The position numbers and the translations under genes are program-made. DNA of 64,000 nucleotides from Zobellia russellii. GTDB lineage: Bacteria; Bacteroidota; Bacteroidia; Flavobacteriales; Flavobacteriaceae. This document shows, piece by piece, positions 26,130 through 34,362 of this stretch (positions are counted from its first letter, which is position 1; every line of letters starts with the position of its first letter). The stretch lies in NCBI RefSeq assembly GCF_018728565.1, contig NZ_JACSOI010000007.1, positions 62,001-126,000 of the forward strand, in the 5' to 3' direction. Below the pieces are notes generated by a model, which was given only the letters and a program-made list of their open reading frames with translations, did no database searches and had not been told where the DNA came from.

Positions 26130-26540
26130 ATGCTCTCAAAAAAGACAAAATACGGTTTAAAAGCACTGGCGTACTTGGCTTCGCAAGAAGATATGCAGCC
26201 AGTTCAGATTTCTGAAATTGCCAAAGCGGAGAATATCTCACAGAAGTTTTTAGAGAGTATCTTGCTTTCTCTTCGTAAGAGCGGTTTTTTGGGCTCCAAG
26301 AAAGGTAAGGGTGGAGGCTATTACTTAATTAAAGACCCAAAAGAGGTTTTAATGACAGATGTCATGCGCATTCTTGAAGGCCCAATAGCTATGGTGCCCT
26401 GTGTAAGCCTTAACTTTTATGAAAAATGTGCGGACTGCCCAGATGAGGCCACTTGCTCCGTAAACAAACTCATGCTTATGGTACGCGATGCCAATCTTGA
26501 GGTGTACCGCAACCATACTTTGGCCGATTTAATAGCCTGA
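26130..26540 (+). CDS. Rrf2-family transcriptional regulator
   Basis: The start MLSKKTKYGLKALAYLA is the standard Rrf2 beginning; an upstream in-frame ATG adds an unrelated prefix. The 136 residues hold a winged helix with QPVQISEIAKAENISQKFLESIL as recognition region and the wing SKKGKGGGYYL. Four cysteines follow (91, 100, 103 and 109, VPCVSLNFYEKCADCPDEATC region). IscR and NsrR use three cysteines here for an Fe-S cluster, while CymR-type cysteine regulators lack them, so a redox or Fe-S sensor is possible. The sulfate assimilation operon starts 180 bases downstream and carries repeated dyads, making it the likely target. Confidence 0.93.
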   Translation: MLSKKTKYGLKALAYLASQEDMQPVQISEIAKAENISQKFLESILLSLRKSGFLGSKKGKGGGYYLIKDPKEVLMTDVMRILEGPIAMVPCVSLNFYEKCADCPDEATCSVNKLMLMVRDANLEVYRNHTLADLIA

Positions 26541-26602
26541 TTATCCGATCATCAGCTAAATACGGTGTAAAATCTTCAATATTTACAGGGATTTATTAAA
26601 AA

Positions 26603-26623
26603 TCTACTAAATCTATAGGGTAA
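26603..26623 (+). promoter_or_regulatory. Candidate sulfate-operon operator, site 1
   Basis: TCTACTAAATCTATAGGGTAA shares 17 of its 21 positions with site 2 and contains CTAC-N7-ATAGGG. It lies about 60-80 bases before the predicted transcription start. Confidence 0.5.
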
Positions 26624-26669
26624 AAGTAAATTCTTCTGATTTTAGCCGTCTAACACAATAAAAATATAC

Positions 26670-26677
26670 TACATTTG
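26670..26677 (+). promoter_or_regulatory. -7 element of the sulfate assimilation operon
   Basis: TACATTTG matches TAnnTTTG exactly; no good TTG lies at the usual distance. Transcription would start near 26684. A poor -33 element often goes with regulated promoters. Confidence 0.5.
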
Positions 26678-26682
26678 TTTAC

Positions 26683-26703
26683 TCTATTAGATTGATAGGG
26701 TAA
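26683..26703 (+). promoter_or_regulatory. Candidate sulfate-operon operator, site 2
   Basis: This copy contains CTAT-TAGATTG-ATAGGG, with perfect CTAT/ATAG half-sites. It covers the predicted start point, a position where a bound protein would block transcription. Confidence 0.55.
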
Positions 26704-26719
26704 TTAGATTAACACGAAA

Positions 26720-26983
26720 ATGATTGTAGATCAATTGATTTTAGATAAAGCAGCTTCCAAGAAGAAGTATTCAGAAGATAAAAAATCCGAGAAGCCGATC
26801 CGTAGTATTGCAAAAGCGGTAAGCTGGAGGGTGATCGGTACTTTAGATACCTTGCTGGTTTCTTATTTGTTAACTAGTGAAGTGGCCATTGCTGCTTCTA
26901 TAGCATCCATAGATTTTGTGACCAAGATGTTCTTATACTTCTTTCACGAGCGTTTATGGAATAAAATTAATTGGGGTAAATAA
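26720..26983 (+). CDS. DUF2061 small membrane protein
   Basis: The 87 residues have a Lys-rich N-terminal tail, then KPIRSIAKAVSWRVIGTLDTLLVSYLL with the family's SWR-x-x-GTLDT core, and two hydrophobic helices (about 37-70) ending in FFHERLWNKINWG. DUF2061 proteins have no established activity. It is the first gene of the sulfate assimilation operon, 7 bases before cysH, so a membrane role in sulfur metabolism is reasonable, but no transport motif is visible. Confidence 0.88.
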   Translation: MIVDQLILDKAASKKKYSEDKKSEKPIRSIAKAVSWRVIGTLDTLLVSYLLTSEVAIAASIASIDFVTKMFLYFFHERLWNKINWGK

Positions 26984-26990
26984 ATAGGAT

Positions 26991-27614
26991 ATGAGTTTTT
27001 CAGAAAAAGAAATCCAAAAGCTTAACGAGCGTTTTAAGGAGGCAGACCCATCAGTTATTATTGATTGGGCTATAGAAAATGCAAAGAATGCCGTGGTGAC
27101 TACCAATTTTAGACCTTATGAGGTTGCTATTTTGCATGCGGTTACCGATGTGAAAAATGATATTCCTGTTATTTGGTGCGATACAGGTTACAACACGCCA
27201 AATACTTATAAACATGCCGAGGAGTTGATAGAAAGATTGGGGCTGCAGATAGATTTGTACGTGCCTAAGCAAACTAGTGCGCACCGTGATAGTGTAATGG
27301 GTATACCTCAAATAGATGACCCAAAGCACGCCGTTTTTACGGAGCAGGTTAAATTAGAGCCTTTCAAAAGGGCAATGGAGGCGCATAAACCGGATGTTTG
27401 GTTTACAAACCTTAGAAAAGGACAGACTGCGTTAAGAGATTCATTGGATATTCTAAGTGTAAGCAAAGACGGTGTTCTTAAAGTGAGTCCGTTTTACCAT
27501 TGGAGCGACGCGCAGTTGGATGCTTATTTGGAAAAAAGAGAATTGCCTAACGAGCATAAATATTTTGATCCAACAAAGGTTCTTGAGAACCGTGAGTGTG
27601 GGTTACATACTTAA
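26991..27614 (+). CDS. cysH: Phosphoadenylyl/adenylyl-sulfate reductase
   Basis: The enzyme reduces activated sulfate to sulfite using thioredoxin. The 207 residues contain the AANH-type nucleotide-binding fold (VVTTNFRPYEVAILHAV, VIWCDTGYNTPNTY), WFTNLRKGQTALRDS for phosphate contacts, and a C-terminal ECGLHT with catalytic Cys203. Only two cysteines exist (63 and 203). The CC and CxxC pairs that hold the [4Fe-4S] cluster of APS reductases are absent, so it looks like a PAPS reductase. No APS kinase gene is found in this operon, which leaves the substrate open. Confidence 0.92.
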   Translation: MSFSEKEIQKLNERFKEADPSVIIDWAIENAKNAVVTTNFRPYEVAILHAVTDVKNDIPVIWCDTGYNTPNTYKHAEELIERLGLQIDLYVPKQTSAHRDSVMGIPQIDDPKHAVFTEQVKLEPFKRAMEAHKPDVWFTNLRKGQTALRDSLDILSVSKDGVLKVSPFYHWSDAQLDAYLEKRELPNEHKYFDPTKVLENRECGLHT

Positions 27615-27684
27615 AATACATTCCGCGTTTAGCGAAAAAAATAATAGAAGCATAGCAGTAGCGAAAAATATATATTCAAAAATT

Positions 27685-28587
27685 ATGAGCCAAGATACAT
27701 CACACATCAACGCCTTAGAAAACGAGGCCATCTACATCTTTAGAGAGGTAGCTGCTCAATTTGAGAGACCGGTACTTTTGTTTTCCGGAGGAAAAGATTC
27801 CATTACTTTGGTGCGTTTGGCACAAAAAGCATTTTGGCCGGCAAAAATTCCTTTCCCTTTAATGCATATTGATACAGGTCATAACTTTCCTGAGACTATT
27901 GAGTTTAGAGATAGATTGGTAGAGGAGTTAGGTTTGGAGCTTATAGTGCGTAATGTTCAGGATTCTATTGATCAAGGTAAGGTTAAAGAAGAGTCCGGTA
28001 GATATTCAAGTAGAAACTCTTTGCAGACCACTACATTGTTGGATGCCATTGAGGAATTCAAGTTTGATGCCTGTATAGGTGGAGCTCGTAGAGATGAGGA
28101 AAAGGCAAGGGCAAAGGAGCGTATTTTTTCGGTACGTGATGATTTTGGCCAGTGGGATGAGCGTAACCAGCGCCCAGAGCTTTTTGATATGTTGAACGGT
28201 CAGATAGAATTAGGACAGAACGTACGTGTGTTCCCTATTTCAAACTGGACGGAGTTAGATGTTTGGTCGTATATAAAAGATGAGGAAATTGAAATTCCTT
28301 CTATCTATTTCGCGCACAAACGTAAGGTGTTCTTGCGTGACGGTTTGATCTGGTCACACTCGGATTATGTGTACCAAGAAGAAGATGAAGAAGTTTTAGA
28401 GCGTATGGTGCGTTTCCGTACCGTAGGGGATATGAGCTGTACCGCAGCCGTTTTTTCCGATGCTACCGATATTGAATCTGTTGTTGAAGAGATTCGCGAT
28501 TCCAGTATTTCTGAAAGAGGAGCCCGTATAGACGATAAAAGGTCTGAAGCGGCAATGGAGAAGAGAAAACAACAGGGATACTTTTAG
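27685..28587 (+). CDS. cysD: Sulfate adenylyltransferase subunit 2
   Basis: CysD is the catalytic subunit that forms APS from sulfate and ATP together with the GTPase CysN. The ATG at 27685 (MSQDTSHINALENEAIYIFR) gives 300 residues, the family's usual size. FSGGKDS (33-39) is the PP-loop, followed by PLMHIDTGHNFPETIEFRD and the C-terminal RFRTVGDMSCTAAV. The gap to cysH is 70 bases, with no terminator, and cysN follows 57 bases downstream. Confidence 0.96.
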   Translation: MSQDTSHINALENEAIYIFREVAAQFERPVLLFSGGKDSITLVRLAQKAFWPAKIPFPLMHIDTGHNFPETIEFRDRLVEELGLELIVRNVQDSIDQGKVKEESGRYSSRNSLQTTTLLDAIEEFKFDACIGGARRDEEKARAKERIFSVRDDFGQWDERNQRPELFDMLNGQIELGQNVRVFPISNWTELDVWSYIKDEEIEIPSIYFAHKRKVFLRDGLIWSHSDYVYQEEDEEVLERMVRFRTVGDMSCTAAVFSDATDIESVVEEIRDSSISERGARIDDKRSEAAMEKRKQQGYF

Positions 28588-28644
28588 GATTCTCGTTTAG
28601 GGAATTAGTTTAAAAAATTTGATTAAAAATTACAGCCAAATAAG

Positions 28645-29892
28645 ATGGACGTATTAAAGATAGCAACAGCAGGTAGTGTAGATGACGGAAAAAGTACCTT
28701 GATCGGTAGAATTCTGTACGACACAAAATCATTGACCAGCGATAAGTTGGAAGCCATAGAAAAGACCAGTAAGAGCAAAGGGTATGATTACCTAGATTTC
28801 TCATTGGCTACTGATGGTCTAGTGGCCGAGCGTGAGCAAGGTATTACAATAGATGTGGCACATATCTATTTTTCAACTGCAAAGAAAAGTTACATTATTG
28901 CCGATACTCCCGGTCACGTAGAATACACACGTAACATGGTTACCGGAGCTTCTACATCTCAAGCAGCGATTATTTTGATCGATGCTAGAAAAGGGGTTAT
29001 TGAGCAGACCAACCGTCACTTTTTTATCAATAACCTATTGCGCATCAAAGATGTGGTGGTAGCTATTAATAAAATGGATTTGGTAGATTATTCTGAGGAA
29101 ACTTATAATGCTATTAAAGCCGATTTTGAGGAATTGATGGCGAAGAGAGATTATCAGGATCAAAAGATTACTTTCATTCCTGTTAGTGCCCTTAAAGGTG
29201 ATAACGTCGTGAACAAAACGGATAAGACGCCTTGGTATACGGGTCCTACTTTATTGGAGCATTTTGAGGCTTTAGATCGTAAGGATATTTTTAACGTGGG
29301 TACACCTCGTTTCCCGGTTCAGTATGTAATTCGTCCTAAGACAGATGAACACCATGATTTTAGAGGTTTTGCCGGTAAAGTTTACGGTGGTGAATTAAGT
29401 GTGGGTGATGAGGTTGTAGCACTTCCATCACAGACCAGATCTAAGATTAAGGATATTTACTTCTACGATAAGAAATTCCAGACGGCTTCAAGAAGATCAT
29501 CGGTAACGATAACTTTAGAAGATGAAATCAATATCAGTAGAGGAGATATGTTGGTACGGGCAGAAGACCTACCTACAATAGATAAGCAGTTTACCGCTAC
29601 TATTTCTTGGATGGATTCCAATAAATTGACTACAGGTAAAAAATATGTGGTACAACACGGTGTAAATAAAGTGTTGGCCAAGGTGGATAATATCCATCAT
29701 AAAATCAACCCTGATTATTCAGGTATTGATACCAACGTAGATGGTTTGGGCATGAATGATATCGCTCAGGTAACTTTCAAGTTAAATAAACCAATTTTTT
29801 ACGACAAATTTAAAGATCACCGTACCAATGGCTCGTTTATCTTAATAGATACGCAGACCAATAGTACAGTAGGGGCAGGCTTCATAAGCTAA
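28645..29892 (+). CDS. cysN: Sulfate adenylyltransferase subunit 1 (GTPase)
   Basis: CysN is the regulatory GTPase whose hydrolysis drives APS formation by CysD. The 415 residues show G1 AGSVDDGKST (9-18), G3 DTPGH (87-91) and G4 NKMD (142-145), then two EF-Tu-like beta barrels. Enzymes fused to APS kinase are about 600 residues; this one ends after the third domain, so the kinase is not attached. It continues the operon, with a 120-base gap before the sulfite reductase gene that contains a third copy of the putative operator. Confidence 0.96.
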   Translation: MDVLKIATAGSVDDGKSTLIGRILYDTKSLTSDKLEAIEKTSKSKGYDYLDFSLATDGLVAEREQGITIDVAHIYFSTAKKSYIIADTPGHVEYTRNMVTGASTSQAAIILIDARKGVIEQTNRHFFINNLLRIKDVVVAINKMDLVDYSEETYNAIKADFEELMAKRDYQDQKITFIPVSALKGDNVVNKTDKTPWYTGPTLLEHFEALDRKDIFNVGTPRFPVQYVIRPKTDEHHDFRGFAGKVYGGELSVGDEVVALPSQTRSKIKDIYFYDKKFQTASRRSSVTITLEDEINISRGDMLVRAEDLPTIDKQFTATISWMDSNKLTTGKKYVVQHGVNKVLAKVDNIHHKINPDYSGIDTNVDGLGMNDIAQVTFKLNKPIFYDKFKDHRTNGSFILIDTQTNSTVGAGFIS

Positions 29893-29937
29893 GAAGTCCG
29901 TTTCTAACCCAAAGGGCAAGGATACTGCTTTAATTAT

Positions 29938-29955
29938 CCCTATAAACCCTATAGG
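29938..29955 (-). promoter_or_regulatory. Candidate sulfate-operon operator, site 3
   Basis: Read on the minus strand this is CTAT-N7-ATAGGG, the same dyad as sites 1 and 2, flanked by a further TAA. It lies between cysN and the sulfite reductase gene. No TAnnTTTG element is visible beside it, so an internal promoter is uncertain. Confidence 0.45.
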
Positions 29956-30012
29956 AAAAATATACAATTATTAACCTACCTATAAACGGTAAGAAGCTAG
30001 AAGAAATATAGT

Positions 30013-32103
30013 ATGCAAAGTTTCAGAACAGAGATAGAAAACCCGGTTGTTGAAAAGGATATTTTGGCATTGGAGGCTAAAATACGCCAGTTCAAAGAAG
30101 GTAATTTAGATGAGGAAAAGTTCCGCAGTTTGCGTTTGGCCAGAGGTGTTTACGGTCAACGTCAACCAGGTGTGCAGATGATTCGTATCAAGTTGCCATA
30201 CGGTAAGGTTACTTCTAAGCAGTTAAAGCGTATAAGTGATGTTTCTGATGAATATTCTAGAGGTAGATTGCATATTACTACGCGTCAGGATATTCAAATA
30301 CATTATGTAGATCTTGACCGTACGCCGGAACTTTGGGCAGAGTTGGAGAAGGATGATGTTACCATTCGTGAAGCCTGTGGTAATACGGTACGTAACGTAA
30401 CGGCTAGTGAAACTGCCGGTATAGATGTAGATGAGCCATTTGATGTTTCGCCATATGCTCATGCACTTTTTGAGTATTTCTTGCGTAACCCGATCAGTCA
30501 GGAAATGGGCCGTAAGTTCAAGGTTTCCTTTTCTGCTAGTGATGCGGATACTGGTCTTTCGTACATGCACGATCTTGGTTTTATTGCTAAAATTCAGGAT
30601 GGTGTAAGAGGTTTTAAAGTAATGTTAGCCGGTGGTCTGGGGTCACAACCACGTCATGCCGAGCTACTTTTTGAATTCCTTGCGGCAGATCAGATCATTC
30701 CTTTAATGGAAGGTGTGGTTCGTGTTTTTGACCGTTACGGTGAAAGAAAGAGTAGGGCCAAGGCAAGAATGAAGTTTTTGCTGAAGGACATAGGACTTGA
30801 TGGTTTTAAGCAGTTATTGGCCGAAGAGCAAAAAGCGATTCCAGTACAAAGTTATCCTATTGATGCCGAAGCCTATCCAAAAGTTGAGGTTGCTAAAGTT
30901 GATGAGCCACAAGTGGAAATTGAAGATACGGAAGCTTTTGAAATCTGGAAATCTACAAACCTTATCCCTCAGAAACAGGAAGGGTATTCGGCTATTGGTA
31001 TTAAAGTACTTTTAGGTGATTTTTATACGGATAAAGCAAGATTATTAGCAGATTTAGTGGAGCAATATGCTGCCGGTGAACTAAGATTAAGCTTGCGTCA
31101 GAATATATTGATTCCTTACGTTGCCAATGATTTGGTGCCGTTTTTCTACAATGAACTAAAAAAACTTGGTTTCGTAGAAGCGGGTTATAACAGGGCTATA
31201 GATATTACGGCCTGTCCGGGTACGGATACCTGTAACTTGGGTATTGCCAGTAGTACGGGTATTGCTGAGGAATTGGAAAGAATCATGAAGGTGGAATATC
31301 CACAGTATACAAGCAACCCAGATGTTGTTATCAAAATCAGTGGGTGTATGAACGCCTGTGGACAGCACAACATGGCCAATATTGGTTTTCAGGGTATGAG
31401 TGTAAGAACCAAGGATAAGTTGGTTGCACCTGCACTTCAAGTCTTGTTAGGTGGTGGTAACGATGGAAACGGTAACGGAAGATTTGCTGATAAGGTGGTG
31501 AAAATTCCTTCTAAAAGAGGTCCTGAAGCTTTACGATTGATTTTGGATGACTACGACCAAAACGGAAACGGAAAGTCGTATGCGGATTACTACGAAGAAA
31601 AAGGTCAGATGTATTTCTATGATTTCCTAACGCCATTATCGGACGTTGAAAATCTTACGGCGGAAGACTTTATTGACTGGGGTAATACGGAACGTTATGA
31701 AAAAGCAATCGGTATCGGTGAGTGTGCCGGTGTGGTAATTGACCTTATCGCTACTTTGCTTTTTGAAAGTGAAGAAAAAATACAGAATGCGCAAGAAGCA
31801 TTTGAAGAAAAGAAATGGGCGGCTAGTATTTACCACTCGTATTCTTCTATGGTGAACTCTGCAAAAGCACTGTTAACTTCAGAAAAGGCTAAAGTAAACA
31901 CACATGCAAGCATCATTAAGGATTTTGACGCCAAATTTGTTGCCTCTGGTAGAATAGATTTAGGACAAGGTTTTGAAGAACTTGCTTTGCAATTGAATAA
32001 AAATGAGCCAACTGAAGCTTTTGCAAAAAGCTATTTGGAAGATGCTAAAGCATTTTTAAAAGCAGTTGAGAAATTTAGACAACAAGAATTGGCAGAAGCC
32101 TAA
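30013..32103 (+). CDS. Assimilatory sulfite (nitrite) reductase with C-terminal HEPN-like domain
   Basis: This hemoprotein reduces sulfite to sulfide with six electrons. The 696 residues contain the siroheme-binding repeats (RGVYGQRQPGVQMIRIKLP; ITTRQDIQIHY) and the coupled [4Fe-4S]/siroheme cysteines Cys401, Cys407, Cys445 and Cys449 in ACPGTDTCNLG and GCMNACGQ. The reductase core ends near residue 560. A helical domain follows (about 565-690: EKKWAASIYHSYSSMVNSAKALLTS) that resembles HEPN domains. In this operon sulfite rather than nitrite is the natural substrate. The SUMT gene next to it makes siroheme precursor, and the flavoprotein two genes downstream may reduce its ferredoxin. Confidence 0.92.
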   Translation: MQSFRTEIENPVVEKDILALEAKIRQFKEGNLDEEKFRSLRLARGVYGQRQPGVQMIRIKLPYGKVTSKQLKRISDVSDEYSRGRLHITTRQDIQIHYVDLDRTPELWAELEKDDVTIREACGNTVRNVTASETAGIDVDEPFDVSPYAHALFEYFLRNPISQEMGRKFKVSFSASDADTGLSYMHDLGFIAKIQDGVRGFKVMLAGGLGSQPRHAELLFEFLAADQIIPLMEGVVRVFDRYGERKSRAKARMKFLLKDIGLDGFKQLLAEEQKAIPVQSYPIDAEAYPKVEVAKVDEPQVEIEDTEAFEIWKSTNLIPQKQEGYSAIGIKVLLGDFYTDKARLLADLVEQYAAGELRLSLRQNILIPYVANDLVPFFYNELKKLGFVEAGYNRAIDITACPGTDTCNLGIASSTGIAEELERIMKVEYPQYTSNPDVVIKISGCMNACGQHNMANIGFQGMSVRTKDKLVAPALQVLLGGGNDGNGNGRFADKVVKIPSKRGPEALRLILDDYDQNGNGKSYADYYEEKGQMYFYDFLTPLSDVENLTAEDFIDWGNTERYEKAIGIGECAGVVIDLIATLLFESEEKIQNAQEAFEEKKWAASIYHSYSSMVNSAKALLTSEKAKVNTHASIIKDFDAKFVASGRIDLGQGFEELALQLNKNEPTEAFAKSYLEDAKAFLKAVEKFRQQELAEA

Positions 32104-32105
32104 AC

Positions 32106-32900
32106 ATGAAATATTCCAACGAAAATAATAACACTTCATCCAATGTAGGCGGTCGCTTTACGGTAATTGGTGCAGGCCCTGGTGATGTTGAGCTTATTAC
32201 GCTCAAAGCCATCAAGGCATTGGCAAGTGCCAATGTGGTGTTGTACGATGCGTTGGTGTCCGTTGAGTTGCTGGAGTATGCACCCAAAGCCGAACACATT
32301 TTCGTGGGCAAAAGAAGAGGGTGTTATGCATACCAACAAGAGCAAATAAACGAGCTTATTGTTAGTAGGGCTAAAACCAATGCTCATGTAGTGCGTCTAA
32401 AAGGTGGAGATCCATTTGTATTTGGCCGTGGTGCCGAAGAAATGGAATATGCCGTAAACCATGGGCTAGACGTTGCTATGGTGCCGGGTATATCCTCATG
32501 TTTATCGGTTCCTGCATCGCAGAACATTCCGGTTACTAAAAGAGGTGCCGCAGAAAGTTTTTGGGTAATTACAGGAACGACCAAAGAGCACAAACTCTCG
32601 GGTGATGTTGCTTTGGCCGCAAAAAGTAACGCCACGGTGGTTATTCTTATGGGGATGAGCAAACTGCCTCAAATAGCGGAATTGTTCAAAGCCGAGGGCA
32701 AAGCGGAAACCCCAATTGCTATTGTGCAGAACGGGACCCGAAAAGATGAAAAAATTGCAATTGGTACCATCGCATCCATTGAAGGTGAAGTGGAGCGGCA
32801 ACAGTTGACCAATCCGGCAATAATTATAATAGGTGAAGTAATAAAACATAGGGCAACCATTTTATCAATTGCCCAGAATCAAGAATTACAGTTAAGTTAA
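32106..32900 (+). CDS. cobA: Uroporphyrinogen-III C-methyltransferase
   Basis: SUMT adds two methyl groups from SAM to uroporphyrinogen III to make precorrin-2, the siroheme precursor. The 264 residues include VIGAGPGDVELITLKA (about 19-34), the P-x-x-V-x-x-GR-type EHIFVGKR, the strong motif RLKGGDPFVFGRGAEE, and VPGISSCLSVPAS. The single-domain form lacks the CysG dehydrogenase/ferrochelatase, which must be encoded elsewhere. It starts two bases after the sulfite reductase stop, so the cofactor and its user are made together. Confidence 0.94.
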   Translation: MKYSNENNNTSSNVGGRFTVIGAGPGDVELITLKAIKALASANVVLYDALVSVELLEYAPKAEHIFVGKRRGCYAYQQEQINELIVSRAKTNAHVVRLKGGDPFVFGRGAEEMEYAVNHGLDVAMVPGISSCLSVPASQNIPVTKRGAAESFWVITGTTKEHKLSGDVALAAKSNATVVILMGMSKLPQIAELFKAEGKAETPIAIVQNGTRKDEKIAIGTIASIEGEVERQQLTNPAIIIIGEVIKHRATILSIAQNQELQLS

Positions 32901-32905
32901 TAGTT

Positions 32906-33967
32906 ATGATAAAAACAGATATTCTCATCATTGGCGCAGGCCCAACAGGTCTTTTTACAGTATTTGAAGCAGGCTTGTTAAAGCTAAAATGTCATTTAAT
33001 AGACGCTTTACCTCAGACAGGTGGCCAATGTTCGGAAATTTATCCAAAGAAACCAATTTATGATATTCCGGCCTTCCCGGAAATTCTCGCAGGAGATTTG
33101 GTAACCAATCTTATGGAGCAAATCAAACCTTTTGAAGCGGGTTATACCTTAGGTGAGAGAGCAGAAACATTGGATAAGCAAGAAGACGGTTCTTTTATCG
33201 TAACCACTAACAAAGGTACAAAGCACCATGCCCCGGTAGTTGTTATTGCTGGTGGTTTAGGTTCTTTTGAGCCTAGAAAGCCGCCTATTGAGAACATAGC
33301 CGATTTTGAGGACAAAGGTGTGGCTTATATCATTAAAGACCCTGAAGTATATAGAGATAAAAAAGTTGTTATTGCCGGAGGTGGTGATTCTGCTTTGGAT
33401 TGGGCTATTTTCTTGGCCGATGTAGCTTCTGAAGTTTCTTTGGTACACCGTAGGAATGAATTTAGAGGAGCTTTGGATTCTGTTGAGAAAGCGGCAGAAT
33501 TGGCAAAAGCAGGAAAAATAAAATTATTCACGGAAGCCGAAGTGAAAAAATTGTACGGAGATGACCATTTGGAAGCGGTTGTTATTAAGCATAACGATGC
33601 CGAAAAGGGAGAAACCTATGTTGAGGTAGATAACTTTATTCCATTGTTCGGTCTTTCTCCAAAATTAGGTCCAATAGGTGATTGGGGCTTGGAAATTGAG
33701 CGTAATGCCATTAAGGTGAACAACGCCAAAGATTACCAAACTAATATACCTGGTGTTTTTGCCATTGGGGATGTAAATACCTACGAAGGAAAACTAAAAC
33801 TGATTCTGTCTGGTTTCCATGAGGCCGCCGTAATGTGTCAATATGCTTACCAATTAATCAATCCTGGTAAGAGATATGTTATGAAGTATACCACTGTAGG
33901 TGGGGTAGAAGGTTTTGACGGTAGTAAGAAAGAGGCCAAAAAAGAGGTCGTTCAAAGTATTTCTTAA
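32906..33967 (+). CDS. Thioredoxin-reductase-like ferredoxin--NADP+ reductase
   Basis: The 353 residues have two Rossmann dinucleotide sites: IIGAGPTGLFTVFEAG (8-23) for FAD and VVIAGGGDSALDWAIFL for NAD(P)H. GVFAIGDVNTYEGKLKLIL is the C-terminal FAD contact. The redox-active CxxC of thioredoxin reductase is absent, which places it with YumC-type ferredoxin--NADP+ reductases. Being the last gene of the sulfate operon, 5 bases after cobA, it probably supplies electrons for sulfite reduction through ferredoxin. A terminator follows. Confidence 0.88.
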   Translation: MIKTDILIIGAGPTGLFTVFEAGLLKLKCHLIDALPQTGGQCSEIYPKKPIYDIPAFPEILAGDLVTNLMEQIKPFEAGYTLGERAETLDKQEDGSFIVTTNKGTKHHAPVVVIAGGLGSFEPRKPPIENIADFEDKGVAYIIKDPEVYRDKKVVIAGGGDSALDWAIFLADVASEVSLVHRRNEFRGALDSVEKAAELAKAGKIKLFTEAEVKKLYGDDHLEAVVIKHNDAEKGETYVEVDNFIPLFGLSPKLGPIGDWGLEIERNAIKVNNAKDYQTNIPGVFAIGDVNTYEGKLKLILSGFHEAAVMCQYAYQLINPGKRYVMKYTTVGGVEGFDGSKKEAKKEVVQSIS

Positions 33968-33994
33968 TTAGCTAATAGTGTACATATAATTCAT

Positions 33995-34031
33995 AAAAAC
34001 CTTCTGTTATCTCATTTTACGGAAGGTTTTT
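33995..34031 (+). terminator. Terminator of the sulfate assimilation operon
   Basis: AAAAACCTTCTGT and ACGGAAGGTTTTT form a 13-bp stem with one wobble pair around an 11-base loop. Confidence 0.9.
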
Positions 34032-34066
34032 ATCTAATGTAAAGTGCCAAAAACAGGCATGTTTCT

Positions 34067-34097
34067 TTGGTTTTGAAGGAGATGTGGTGTTACTTTG
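34067..34097 (+). promoter_or_regulatory. Promoter of the metH operon
   Basis: TTG (34067-34069), a 20-base spacer and TTACTTTG (34090-34097), one base off the -7 consensus. The start near 34104 precedes the SAM-I aptamer by about 20 bases. Confidence 0.55.
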
Positions 34098-34124
34098 CAA
34101 ATCGTTCATTAAAAATATAGGACT

Positions 34125-34228
34125 GTTATCAAGAAAGGTGGAGGGAATAGACCCTGTGAAACCTTGGCAACCCTTTTCTTATAAAGAAGGTGCTACATTC
34201 TATCCTGGTATGTTTTGGGACAGATAAC
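34125..34228 (+). promoter_or_regulatory. SAM-I (S-box) riboswitch, metH leader
   Basis: P1 is GTTATC (34125-34130) with GATAAC (34223-34228). The blocks AAGAAAGGTGGAGGGA, GAAACCTTGGCAACCC and GAAGGTGCTACATTC are nearly identical to the copy before metY. A hairpin GGCAATT/AATTGTCC (about 34236-34252) after P1 may be the expression platform, though its T run is interrupted. Confidence 0.95.
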
Positions 34229-34362
34229 AAAGAGAGGCAATTACAATTGTCCTTATTCTTTTGCTTGATAATTGTTGGTAGGAAGATTTTAGAGTAACAT
34301 TTTCAATATAATATAAATTGAATTTGGTTGCGTTTGAACACTCAATTAGAGGAGGAAAAGAA

